From Liolophura sinensis (taxonomy: Eukaryota > Mollusca > Polyplacophora > Chitonida > Chitonidae), in assembly GCF_032854445.1 (NCBI RefSeq), contig NW_027017963.1, positions 186,001 to 250,000 on the forward strand: a stretch of 64,000 bases of DNA, written 5' to 3'. A program made the translations under genes and the position numbers. Each line of letters starts with the position of its first letter. Within the stretch, counting starts at the first letter, position 1. Of this stretch, positions 23,438 through 34,989 are shown one piece after another. Below the pieces are notes generated by a model. It was not told where the DNA came from. It searched no databases and saw only the letters and a program-made list of their open reading frames with translations.

Positions 23438-26190
23438 ATGATGTCAAGATCACGTGCCCAGCAACGGCTCTTACTCCATGGAAACCAAGGAAATTTGCAA
23501 TTTTTCAACAGCTGGAGATGCCTGGCCCAATTGCGCATCCTTTGGCACCTTATTGATGTGGGTCAGTGTTCAATTGTACTTTTTACAGCGGATTGTATCA
23601 AGTACCTTTGTTTTTTTTATATACAAATGGTGTGGTTTTTCTACATGTAGATAAAGACATTGAGTTTGTCTTCGACTTAGAAGTAAGACATTTGCTGGGT
23701 GAGTTAAATGGGCTTGGCCCAAAGATTTGACGTCGTCTGGGCTACCGAAGGGCACATAACTTATAATGAAAAGTTGAATATAGTAATGACCAGTCGCGAT
23801 TGTACATAGTTAATGTAGCCGATTTCAATTCGCTAAAAGACCAGGCAAAAATCCAAAAGTAGAAAAACTGTTCCAATGATGCTGGTAAGAGGCTAATCCG
23901 ACGTATTTTGTGACGAGAAATCGAATGGTGCAAACCGCGTTGCTCTCCAACCAATACTTTTGGCTGTAGCCACAAATGAATAATCAATGATGTCAAGATC
24001 ACGTGCCCAGCAACGGCTCTTACTCCATGGAAACCAAGGAAATTTCCAATTTTTCAACAGCTGGAGATGCCTGGCCCAATTGCGCATCCTTTGGCACTTT
24101 ATTGATGTGGGTCAGTGTTCAATTGTACTTTTTACAGCGGATTGTATCAAGTACCTTGTGTTTTTTTTATATACAAATGGTGTGGTTTTTTTACATGTAG
24201 ATAAAGACATTGAGTTTGTCTTCGACTTAGAAGTAAGACATTTGCTGGGTGAGTTAAATGGGCTTGGCCCAAAGATTTGACGTCGTCTGGGCTACCGAAG
24301 GGCACATAACTTATAATGAAAAGTTGAATATAGTAATGACCAGTCGCGATTGTACATAGTTAATGTAGCCGATTTCAATTAGCAAAAAGACCAGGCAAAA
24401 ATCCAAAAGTGGAAAAACTGTTCCAATGCTGCTGGTAAGAGGCTAATCCGACGTATTTTGTGACGAGAAATCGAATGGTGCAAACCGCGTTGCTCTCCGA
24501 CCAATACTTTTGGCTGTAGCCACAAATGAATAATCAATGATGTCAAGATCACGTGCCCAGCAACGGCTCTTACTCCATGGAAACCAAGGAAATTTGCAAT
24601 TTTTCAACAGCTGGAGATGCCTGGCCCAATTGCGCATCCTTTGGCACCTTATTGATGTGGGTCAGTGTTCAATTGTACTTTTTACAGCGGATTGTATCAA
24701 ATACCTTTTGTTTTTTTTTTATACAAATGGTGTGGTTTTTCTACATGTAGATAAAGACATTGAGTTTGTCTTCGACTTAGAAGTAAGACATTTGTTGGGT
24801 GAGTTAAATGGGCTTGGCCCAAAGATTTGACGTCGTCTGGGCTACCGAAGGGCACATAACTTATAATGAAAAATTGAATATAGTAATGACCAGTCGCGAT
24901 TGTACATAGTTAATGTAGCCGATTTCAATTCGCAAAAAGACCAGGCAAAAATCCAAAAGTGGAAAAACTGTTCCAATGCTGCTGGTAAGAGGCTAATCCG
25001 ACGTATTTTGTGACGAGAAATCGAATGGTGCAAACCGCGTTGCTCTCCGACCAATACTTTTGGCTGTAGCCACAAATGAATAATCAATGATGTCAAGATC
25101 ACGTGCCCAGCAATGGCTCTTACTCCATGGAAACCAAGGAAATTTCCAATTTTTCAACAGCTGGAGATGCCTGGCCCAATGCGCATCTTTTGGCACCTTA
25201 TTGATGTGGGTCAGTGTTCAATTGTACTTTTTACAGCGGATTGTATCAAGGTACCTTGTGTTTTTTTTTATATACAAATGGTGTGGTTTTTTCTACATGT
25301 AGATAAAGACATTGAGTTTGTCTTCGACTTAGAAGTAAGACATTTGTTGGGTGAGTTAAATGGGCTTGGCCCAAAGATTTGACGTCGTCTGGGCTACCGA
25401 AGGGCACATAACTTATAATGAAAAGTTGAATATAGTAATGACCAGTCGCGATTGTACATAGTTAATGTAGCCGATTTCAATTAGCAAAAGACCAGGCAAA
25501 AATCCAAAAGTGGAAAAACTGTTCCAATGCTGCTGGTAAGAGGCTAATCCGACGTATTTTGTGACGAGAAATCGAATGGTGCAAACCGCGTTGCTCTCCG
25601 ACCAATACTTTTGGCTGTAGCCACAAATGAATAATCAATGATGTCAAGATCACGTGCCCAGCAACGGCTCTTACTCCATGGAAACCAAGGAAATTTGCAA
25701 TTTTTCAACAGCTGCAGATGCCTGGCCCAATTGCGCATCCTTTGGTACCTTATTGATGTGGGTCAGTGTTCAATTGTACTTTTTACAGTGGATTGTATCA
25801 AGTACCTTGTGTTTTTTTTTTATATACAAATGGTGTGGTTTTTCTACATGTAGATAAAGACATTGAGTTTGTCTTCGACTTAGGAGTAAGACATTTGCTG
25901 GGTGAGTTAAATGGGCTTGGCCCAAAGATTTGACGTCGTCTGGGCTACCGAAGGGCACATAACTTATAATGAAAAGTTGAATATAGTAATGACCAGTCGC
26001 GATTGTACATAGTTAATGTAGCCGATTTCAATTAGCAAAAAGACCAGGCAAAAATCCAAAAGTGGAAAAACTGTTCCAATGCTGCTGGTAAGAGGCTAAT
26101 CCGACGTATTTTGTGACGAGAAATCGAATGGTGCAAACCGCGTTGCTCTCCGACCAATACTTTTGGCTGTAGCCACAAAGTGAATAATCA
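23438..26190 (+). repeat. Duplicated 2.7-kb block, copy 2 (5 units)
   Basis: Starts 23438, 23987, 24537, 25087, 25638. It repeats the tags of 15181-17382 at an offset of 8,255-8,257 bp, including TTCGCTAAAAG, CACTTTATTG, TTTTTTACATG, TCAAATACC, CAGCAATGG and CTTAGGAG. Unit 23438 begins differently (CCTTTG, one T short), so correspondence starts between about 23655 and 23820. Unit 25638 has GATCACGTG where 17382 has the private GGTCACGTG. From 25180 the copy accumulates one-base indels. Confidence 0.92.
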
Positions 26191-26674
26191 ATGATGTCAA
26201 GATCACGTGCCCAGCAACGGCTCTTACTCCATGGAAACCAAGGAAATTTGCAATTTTTTCAACAGCTGGAGATGCCTGGCCCAATTGCGCATCCTTGGCA
26301 CCTTATTGATGTGGGTCAGTGTTCAATTGTACTTTTTACAGCGGATTGTATCAAGTACCTTGTGTTTTTTTTATATACAAATGGTGTGGTTTTTCTACAT
26401 GTAGATAAAGGACATTGAGTTTGTCTTCGACTTAGAAGTAAGACATTTGCTGGGTGAGTTAAATGGGCTTGGCCCAAAGATTTGACGTCGTCTGGGCTAC
26501 CGAAGGGCACATAACTTATAATGAAAAGTTGAATATAGTAATGACCAGTCGCGATTGTACATAGTTAATGTAGCCGATTTCAATTCGCAAAAACACCAGG
26601 CAAAAATCCAAAAGTAGAAAAACTGTTCCAATGCTGCTGGTAAGAGGCTAATCCGACGTATTTTGTGACGAGAA
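25180..26674. other. Cluster of one-base indels (probable consensus errors)
   Basis: Relative to other monomers I count ten one-base changes in 1.5 kb: lost T at 25180, extra G at 25250, extra T at 25261-25269, extra T at 25287-25292, lost A at 25486-25489, extra A at 26177-26179, extra T at 26254-26259, lost T near 26295, extra G at 26410, lost A near 26673. Most are in homopolymer runs. Elsewhere, outside the variable T-tract, such indels are rare. The pattern looks like unpolished long-read consensus rather than biology, but a genuine degraded segment cannot be excluded. Confidence 0.8.
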
Positions 26675-27290
26675 TCGAATGGTGCAAACCGCGTTGCTCT
26701 CCGACCAATACTTTTGGCTGTAGCCACAAATGAATAATCAATGATGTCAAGATCACGTGCCCAGCAACGGCTCTTACTCCATGGAAACCAAGGAAATTTG
26801 CAATTTTTCAACAGCTGGAGATGCCTGGCCCAATTGCGCATCCTTTGGCACCTTATTGATGTGGGTCAGTGTTCAATTGTACTTTTTACAGCGGATTGTA
26901 TCAAGTACCTTGTGTTTTTTTTATATACAAATGGTGTGGTTTTTCTACATGTAGATAAAGACATTGAGTTTGTCTTCGACTTAGAAGTAAGACATTTGCT
27001 GGGTGAGTTAAATGGGCTTGGCCCAAAGATTTGACGTCGTCTGGGCTACCGAAGGGCACATAACTTATAATGAAAAGTTGAATATAGTAATGACCAGTCG
27101 CGATTGTACATAGTTAATGTAGCCGATTTCAATTCGCAAAAAGACCAGGCAAAAATCCAAAAGTGGAAAAACTGTTCCAATGCTGCTGGTAAGAGGCTAA
27201 TCCGACGTATTTTGTGACGAGAAATCGAATGGTGCAAACCGCGTTGCTCTCCGACCAATACTTTTGGCTGTAGCCACAAATGAATAATCA
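26191..27290 (+). repeat. Two units resembling 18485-19586
   Basis: Unit 26191 has the AAACACCAGG and AGTAG tags of 18485 (near 26590), and both follow a CACAAG-type junction, so it corresponds to 18485 rather than to 17934. Copy 2 of the 2.7-kb block is therefore one monomer shorter than copy 1. Unit 26741 is near consensus. Confidence 0.88.
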
Positions 27291-29489
27291 ATGATGTCAA
27301 GATCACGTGCCCAGCAACGGCTCTTACTCCATGGAAACCAAGGAAATTTGCAATTTTTCAACAGCTGGAGATGCCTGGCCCAATTGCGCATCCTTTGGCA
27401 CCTTATTGATGTGGGTCAGTGTTCAATTGTACTTTTTACAGCGGATTGTATCAAGTACCTTTTGTTTTTTTTATATACAAATGGTGTGGTTTTTCTACAT
27501 GTAGATAAAGACATTGAGTTTGTCTTCGACTTAGAAGTAAGACATTTGCTGGGTGAGTTAAATGGGCTTGGCCCAAAGATTTGACATCGTCTGGGCTACC
27601 GAAGGGCACATAACTTATAATGAAAAATTGAATATAGTAATGACCAGTCGCGATTGTACATAGCTAATGTACCCGATTTCAATAAGCAAAAAGACCAGGC
27701 AAAAATCCAAAAGTGGAAAAACTGTTCCAATGCTGCTGGTAAGAGGCTAATCCGACGTATTTTGTGACGAGAAATCGAATGGTGCAAACCGCGTTGCTCT
27801 CCGACCAATACTTTTGGCTGTAGCCACAAATGAATAATCAATGATGTCAAGATCACGTGCCCAGCAACGGCTCTTACTCCATGGAAACCAAGGAAATTTG
27901 CAAGTTTTCAACAGCTGGAGATGCCTGGCCCAATTGCGCATCCTTTGGCACCTTATTGATGTGGGTCAGTGTTCAATTGTACTTTTTACAGCGGATTGTA
28001 TCAAGTACCTTGTGTTTTTTTTATATACAAATGGTGTGGTTTTTCTACATGTAGATAAAGACATTGAGTTTGTCTTCGACTTAGAAGTAAGACATTTGTT
28101 GGGTGAGTTAAATGGGCTTGGCCCAAAGATTTGACGTCGTCTGGGCTGCCGAAGGGCACATAACTTATAATGAAAAGTTGAATATAGTAATGACCAGTCG
28201 CGATTGTTTATAGTTAATGTATTCGATTTCAATTCGCAAAATGACCAGGCAAAAATCCAAAAGTGGAAAAACTGTTCCAATGCTGCTGGTAAGAGGCTAA
28301 TCCGACGTATTTTGTGACGAGAAATCGAATGGTGCAAACCGCGTTGCTCTCCAACCAAAACTTTTGGCTGTAGCCACAAATGAATAATCAATGATGTCAA
28401 GATCACGTGCCCAGCAACGGCTCTTACTCCATGGAAACCAAGGAAATTTGCAATTTTTCAACAGCTGGAGATGCCTGGCCCAATTGCGCATCTTTCGGAA
28501 CCTTATTGATGTGGGTCAGTGTTCAATTGTACTTTTTACAGCGGACTGTGTCATGTACCTTGTGTTTTTTTATATACAAATGGTGTGGTTTTTCTACATG
28601 TAGATAAAGACATTGAGTTTGTCTTCGACTTAGAAGTAAGACATTTGCTGGGTGAGTTAAATGGGCTTGGCCCAAAGATTTGACGTCGTCTGGGCTACCG
28701 AAGGGCACATAACTTATAATGAAAAGTTGAATATAGTAATGACCAGTCGCGATTGTACATAGTTAATGTAGCCGATTTCAATAAGCAAAAAGACCAGGCA
28801 AAAATCCAAAAGTGGAAAAACTGTTCCAATGCTGCTGGTAACAGGCTAATCCGACGTATTTTGTGACGAGAAATCGAATGGTGCAAACCGCGTTGCTCTC
28901 CGACCAATACTTTTGGCTGTAGCCACAAATGAATAATCAATGATGTCAAGATCACGTGCCCAGCAACGGCTCTTACTCCATGGAAACCAAGGAAATTTGC
29001 AATTTTTCAACAGCTGGAGATGCCTGGCCCAATTGCGCATCCTTTGGTACCTTATTGATGTGGGTCAGTGTTCAATTGTACATTTCACAGCGGATTGTAT
29101 CAAGTACCTTTTGTTTTTTTTATATACAAATGGTGTGGTTTTTCTACATGTAGATAAAGACATTGAGTTTGTCTTCGACTTAGAAGTAAGACATTTGTTG
29201 GGTGAGTTAAATGGGCTTGGCCCAAAGATTTGACGTCGTCTGGGCTACCGAAGGGCACATAACTTATAATGAAAAGTTGAATATAGTAATGACCAGTCGC
29301 GATTGTACATAGTTAATGTAGCCGATTTCAATTAGCAAAATGACCGGGCAAAAATCCAAAAGTGGAAAAACTGTTCCACTGCTGCTGGTAAGAGGCTAAT
29401 CCGACGTATTTTGTGACGAGAAATCGAATGGTGCAAACCGCGTTGCTCTCCGACCAATACTTTTGGCTGTAGCCACAAATGAATAATCA
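27291..29489 (+). repeat. Mixed block introducing the ACCCG/ATAAGC tail (4 units)
   Basis: Starts 27291, 27841, 28391, 28940. Unit 27291 is the first with TTGACATCG, GAAAAATTG, TAGCTAATGTACCCG and ATAAGC (sites 337, 374, 382, 394-395). Unit 27841 has GCAAGTTTTC and a local run of private changes at 28148-28240 (GGGCTGCCG, GATTGTTTATAG, TGTATTCG). Unit 28391 has TTTCGGAACC with a 7-T tract. Unit 28940 has GGTACC/TACATTTCACA and a private TGACCGGGC. Confidence 0.92.
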
Positions 29490-32239
29490 ATGATGTCAAG
29501 ATCACGTGCCCAGCAACGGCTCTTACTCCATGGAAACCAAGGAAATTTGCAATTTTTCAACAGCTGGAGATGCCTGGCCCAATTGCGCATCCTTTGGCAC
29601 CTTATTGATGTGGGTCAGTGTTCAATTGTACTTTTTACAGCGGATTGTATCAAGTACCTTTTGTTTTTTTTATATACAAATGGTGTGGTTTTTCTACATG
29701 TAGATAAAGACATTGAGTTTGTCTTCGACTTAGAAGTAAGACATTTGCTGGGTGAGTTAAATGGGCTTGGCCCAAAGATTTGACATCGTCTGGGCTACCG
29801 AAGGGCACATAACTTATAATGAAAAATTGAATATAGTAATGACCAGTCGCGATTGTACATAGCTAATGTACCCGATTTCAATAAGCAAAAAGACCAGGCA
29901 AAAATCCAAAAGTGGAAAAACTGTTCCAATGCTGCTGGTAAGAGGCTAATCCGACGTATTTTGTGACGAGAAATCGAATGGTGCAAACCGCGTTGCTCTC
30001 CGACCAATACTTTTGGCTGTAGCCACAAATGAATAATCAATGATGTCAAGATCACGTGCCCAGCAACGGCTCTTACTCCATGGAAACCAAGGAAATTTGC
30101 AAGTTTTCAACAGCTGGAGATGCCTGGCCCAATTGCGCATCCTTTGGCACCTTATTGATGTGGGTCAGTGTTCAATTGTACTTTTTACAGCGGATTGTAT
30201 CAAGTACCTTTTGTTTTTTTTATATACAAATGGTGTGGTTTTTCTACATGTAGATAAAGACATTGAGTTTGTCTTCGACTTAGAAGTAAGACATTTGTTG
30301 GGTGAGTTAAATGGGCTTGGCCCAAAGATTTGACGTCGTCTGGGCTACCGAAGGGCACATAACTTATAATGAAAAGTTGAATATAGTAATGGCCAGTCGC
30401 GATTGTACATAGTTAATGTAGCCGATTTCAATTAGCAAAATGACCAGGCAAAAATCCAAAAGTGGAAAAACTGTTCCAATGCTGCTGGTAAGAGGCTAAT
30501 CCGACGTATTTTGTGACGAGAAATCGAATGGTGCAAACCGCGTTGCTCTCCGACCAATACTTTTGGCTGTAGCCACAAATGAATAATCAATGATGTCAAG
30601 ATCACGTGCCCAGCAACGGCTCTTACTCCATGGAAACCAAGGAAATTTGCAATTTTTCAACAGCTGGAGATGCCTGGCCCAATTGCGCATCCTTTGGCAC
30701 CTTATTGATGTGGGTCAGTGTTCAATTGTACTTTTTACAGCGGATTGTATCAAGTACCTTGTGTTTTTTTTATATACAAATGGTGTGGTTTTTCTACATG
30801 TAGATAAAGACATTGAGTTTGTCTTCGACTTAGAAGTAAGACATTTGCTGGGTGAGTTAAATGGGCTTGGCCCAAAGATTTGACGTCGTCTGGGCTACCG
30901 AAGGGCACATAACTTATAATGAAATGTTGAATATAGTAATGACCAGTCGCGATTGTACATAGTTAATGTAGCCGATTTCAATTAGCAAAATGACCAGGCA
31001 AAAATCCAAAAGTGGAAAAACTGTTCCAATGCTGTTGGTAAGAGGCTAATCCGACGTATTTTGTGACGAGAAATCGAATGGTGCAAACCGCGTTGCTCTC
31101 CGACCAATACTTTTGGCTGTAGCCACAAATGAATAATCAATGATGTCAAGATCACGTGAACAGCAACGGCTCTTAATCCATGGAAACCATAGAAATTTGC
31201 AATTTTTCAACAGCTGGAGATGCCTGGCCCAATTGCGCATCTTTCGGAACCTTATTGATGTGGGTCAGTGTTCAATTGTACTTTTTACAGCGGACTGTGT
31301 CATGTACCTTATGTTTTTTTTATATACAAATGGTGTGGTTTTTCTACATGTAGATAAAGACATTGAGTTTGTCTTCGACTTAGAAGTAAGACATTTGTTG
31401 GGTGAGTTAAATGGGCTTGGCCCAAAGATTTGACGTCGTCTGGGCTACCGAAGGGCACATAACTTATAATGAAAAGTTGAATATAGTAATGACCAGTCGC
31501 GATTGTACATAGTTAATGTAGCCGATTTCAATTAGCAAAAAGACCAGGCAAAAATCCAAAAGTGGAAAAACTGTTCCAATGCTGCTGGTAAGAGGCTAAT
31601 CCGACGTATTTTGTGACGAGAAATCGAATGGTGCAAACCGCGTTGCTCTCCGACCAATACTTTTGGCTGTAGCCACAAATGAATAATCAATGATGTCAAG
31701 ATCACGTGCCCAGCAACGGCTCTTACTCCATGGAAACCAAGGAAATTTGCAATTTTTCAACAGCTGGAGATGCCTGGCCCAATTGCGCATCCTTTGGTAC
31801 CTTATTGATGTGGGTCAGTGTTCAATTGTACATTTCACAGCGGATTGTATCAAGTACCTTGTGTTTTTTTTATATACAAATGGTGTGGTTTTTCTACATG
31901 TAGATAAAGACATTGAGTTTGTCTTCGACTTAGAAGTAAGACATTTGTTGGGTGAGTTAAATCGGCTTGGCCCAAAGATTTGACATCGTCTGGGCTACCG
32001 AAGGGCACATAACTTATAATGAAAAATTGAATATAGTAATGACCAGTCGCGATTGTACATAGCTAATGTACCCGATTTCAATAAGCAAAAAGACCAGGCA
32101 AAAATCCAAAAGTGGAAAAACTGTTCCAATGCTGCTGGTAAGAGGCTAATCCGACGTATTTTGTGACGAGAAATCGAATGGTGCAAACCGCGTTGCTCTC
32201 CGACCAATACTTTTGGCTGTAGCCACAAATGAATAATCA
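29490..32239 (+). repeat. Five-monomer block, copy 1
   Basis: Starts 29490, 30040, 30590, 31140, 31690. Unit 29490 repeats 27291. Unit 30040 has GCAAGTTTTC and AATGGCCAGTCG. Unit 30590 has GAAATGTTG and GCTGTTGG. Unit 31140 is the first B-type monomer (CACGTGAACAG, CTTAATCC, CCATAG, TTTCGGAACC, GTGTCATG, CCTTATG). Unit 31690 has TACATTTCACA and AATCGGCTTGG, and its tail copies that of 29490, so it is a hybrid. Confidence 0.92.
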
Positions 32240-34989
32240 ATGATGTCAAGATCACGTGCCCAGCAACGGCTCTTACTCCATGGAAACCAAGGAAATTTGC
32301 AAGTTTTCAACAGCTGGAGATGCCTGGCCCAATTGCGCATCCTTTGGCACCTTATTGATGTGGGTCAGTGTTCAATTGTACTTTTTACAGCGGATTGTAT
32401 CAAGTACCTTTTGTTTTTTTTATATACAAATGGTGTGGTTTTTCTACATGTAGATAAAGACATTGAGTTTGTCTTCGACTTAGAAGTAAGACATTTGTTG
32501 GGTGAGTTAAATGGGCTTGGCCCAAAGATTTGACGTCGTCTGGGCTACCGAAGGGCACATAACTTATAATGAAAAGTTGAATATAGTAATGGCCAGTCGC
32601 GATTGTACATAGTTAATGTAGCCGATTTCAATTAGCAAAATGACCAGGCAAAAATCCAAAAGTGGAAAAACTGTTCCAATGCTGCTGGTAAGAGGCTAAT
32701 CCGACGTATTTTGTGACGAGAAATCGAATGGTGCAAACCGCGTTGCTCTCCGACCAATACTTTTGGCTGTAGCCACAAATGAATAATCAATGATGTCAAG
32801 ATCACGTGCCCAGCAACGGCTCTTACTCCATGGAAACCAAGGAAATTTGCAATTTTTCAACAGCTGGAGATGCCTGGCCCAATTGCGCATCCTTTGGCAC
32901 CTTATTGATGTGGGTCAGTGTTCAATTGTACTTTTTACAGCGGATTGTATCAAGTACCTTGTGTTTTTTTTATATACAAATGGTGTGGTTTTTCTACATG
33001 TAGATAAAGACATTGAGTTTGTCTTCGACTTAGAAGTAAGACATTTGCTGGGTGAGTTAAATGGGCTTGGCCCAAAGATTTGACGTCGTCTGGGCTACCG
33101 AAGGGCACATAACTTATAATGAAATGTTGAATATAGTAATGACCAGTCGCGATTGTACATAGTTAATGTAGCCGATTTCAATTAGCAAAATGACCAGGCA
33201 AAAATCCAAAAGTGGAAAAACTGTTCCAATGCTGTTGGTAAGAGGCTAATCCGACGTATTTTGTGACGAGAAATCGAATGGTGCAAACCGCGTTGCTCTC
33301 CGACCAATACTTTTGGCTGTAGCCACAAATGAATAATCAATGATGTCAAGATCACGTGCCCAGCAACGGCTCTTACTCCATGGAAACCAAGGAAATTTGC
33401 AATTTTTCAACAGCTGGAGATGCCTGGCCCAATTGCGCATCCTTTGGCACCTTATTGATGTGGGTCAGTGTTCAATTGTACTTTTTACAGCGGATTGTAT
33501 CAAGTACCTTGTGTTTTTTTTATATACAAATGGTGTGGTTTTTCTACATGTAGATAAAGACATTGAGTTTGTCTTCGACTTAGAAGTAAGACATTTGCTG
33601 GGTGAGTTAAATGGGCTTGGCCCAAAGATTTGACGTCGTCTGGGCTACCGAAGGGCACATAACTTATAATGAAATGTTGAATATAGTAATGACCAGTCGC
33701 GATTGTACATAGTTAATGTAGCCGATTTCAATTAGCAAAATGACCAGGCAAAAATCCAAAAGTGGAAAAACTGTTCCAATGCTGTTGGTAAGAGGCTAAT
33801 CCGACGTATTTTGTGACGAGAAATCGAATGGTGCAAACCGCGTTGCTCTCCGACCAATACTTTTGGCTGTAGCCACAAATGAATAATCAATGATGTCAAG
33901 ATCACGTGAACAGCAACGGCTCTTAATCCATGGAAACCATAGAAATTTGCAATTTTTCAACAGCTGGAGATGCCTGGCCCAATTGCGCATCTTTCGGAAC
34001 CTTATTGATGTGGGTCAGTGTTCAATTGTACTTTTTACAGCGGACTGTGTCATGTACCTTATGTTTTTTTTATATACGTATGGTGTGGTTTTTCTACATG
34101 TAGATAAAGACATTGAGTTTGTCTTCGACTTAGAAGTAAGACATTTGTTGGGTGAGTTAAATGGGCTTGGCCCAAAGATTTGACGTCGTCTGGGCTACCG
34201 AAGGGCACATAACTTATAATGAAAAGTTGAATATAGTAATGACCAGTCGCGATTGTACATAGTTAATGTAGCCGATTTCAATTAGCAAAAAGACCAGGCA
34301 AAAATCCAAAAGTGGAAAAACTGTTCCAATGCTGCTGGTAAGAGGCTAATCCGACGTATTTTGTGACGAGAAATCGAATGGTGCAAACCGCGTTGCTCTC
34401 CGACCAATACTTTTGGCTGTAGCCACAAATGAATAATCAATGATGTCAAGATCACGTGCCCAGCAACGGCTCTTACTCCATGGAAACCAAGGAAATTTGC
34501 AATTTTTCAACAGCTGGAGATGCCTGGCCCAATTGCGCATCCTTTGGTACCTTATTGATGTGGGTCAGTGTTCAATTGTACATTTCACAGCGGATTGTAT
34601 CAAGTACCTTGTGTTTTTTTTATATACAAATGGTGTGGTTTTTCTACATGTAGATAAAGACATTGAGTTTGTCTTCGACTTAGAAGTAAGACATTTGTTG
34701 GGTGAGTTAAATCGGCTTGGCCCAAAGATTTGACGTCGTCTGGGCTACCGAAGGGCACATAACTTATAATGAAAAGTTGAATATAGTAATGACCAGTCGC
34801 GATTGTACATAGTTAATGTAGCCGATTTCAATTAGCAAAAAGACCAGGCAAAAATCCAAAAGTGGAAAAACTGTTCCAATGCTGCTGGTAAGAGACTAAT
34901 CCGACGTATTTTGTGACGAGAAATCGAATGGTGCAAACCGCGTTGCTCTCCGACCAATACTTTTGGCTGTAGCCACAAGTGAATAATCA
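32240..34989 (+). repeat. Five-monomer block, copy 2
   Basis: Starts 32240, 32790, 33340, 33890, 34440. 32240 and 32790 match 30040 and 30590 at a 2,200-bp offset. 33340, 33890 and 34440 match 30590, 31140 and 31690 at 2,750 bp. The change of offset is explained by one extra copy of the 30590-type monomer. Unit 33890 has a private TATACGTATGG. The tail of 34440 differs from that of 31690 (TTGACGTCG, TTAGC, AGAGACTAATCC, CACAAG). Confidence 0.92.
33340..33889 (+). repeat. Single-monomer tandem duplicate of 32790-33339
   Basis: Line-by-line reading shows no difference from the preceding 550 bp, including GAAATGTTG and GCTGTTGG in the tail. This is the cleanest one-unit duplication in the window. 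Confidence 0.9.
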
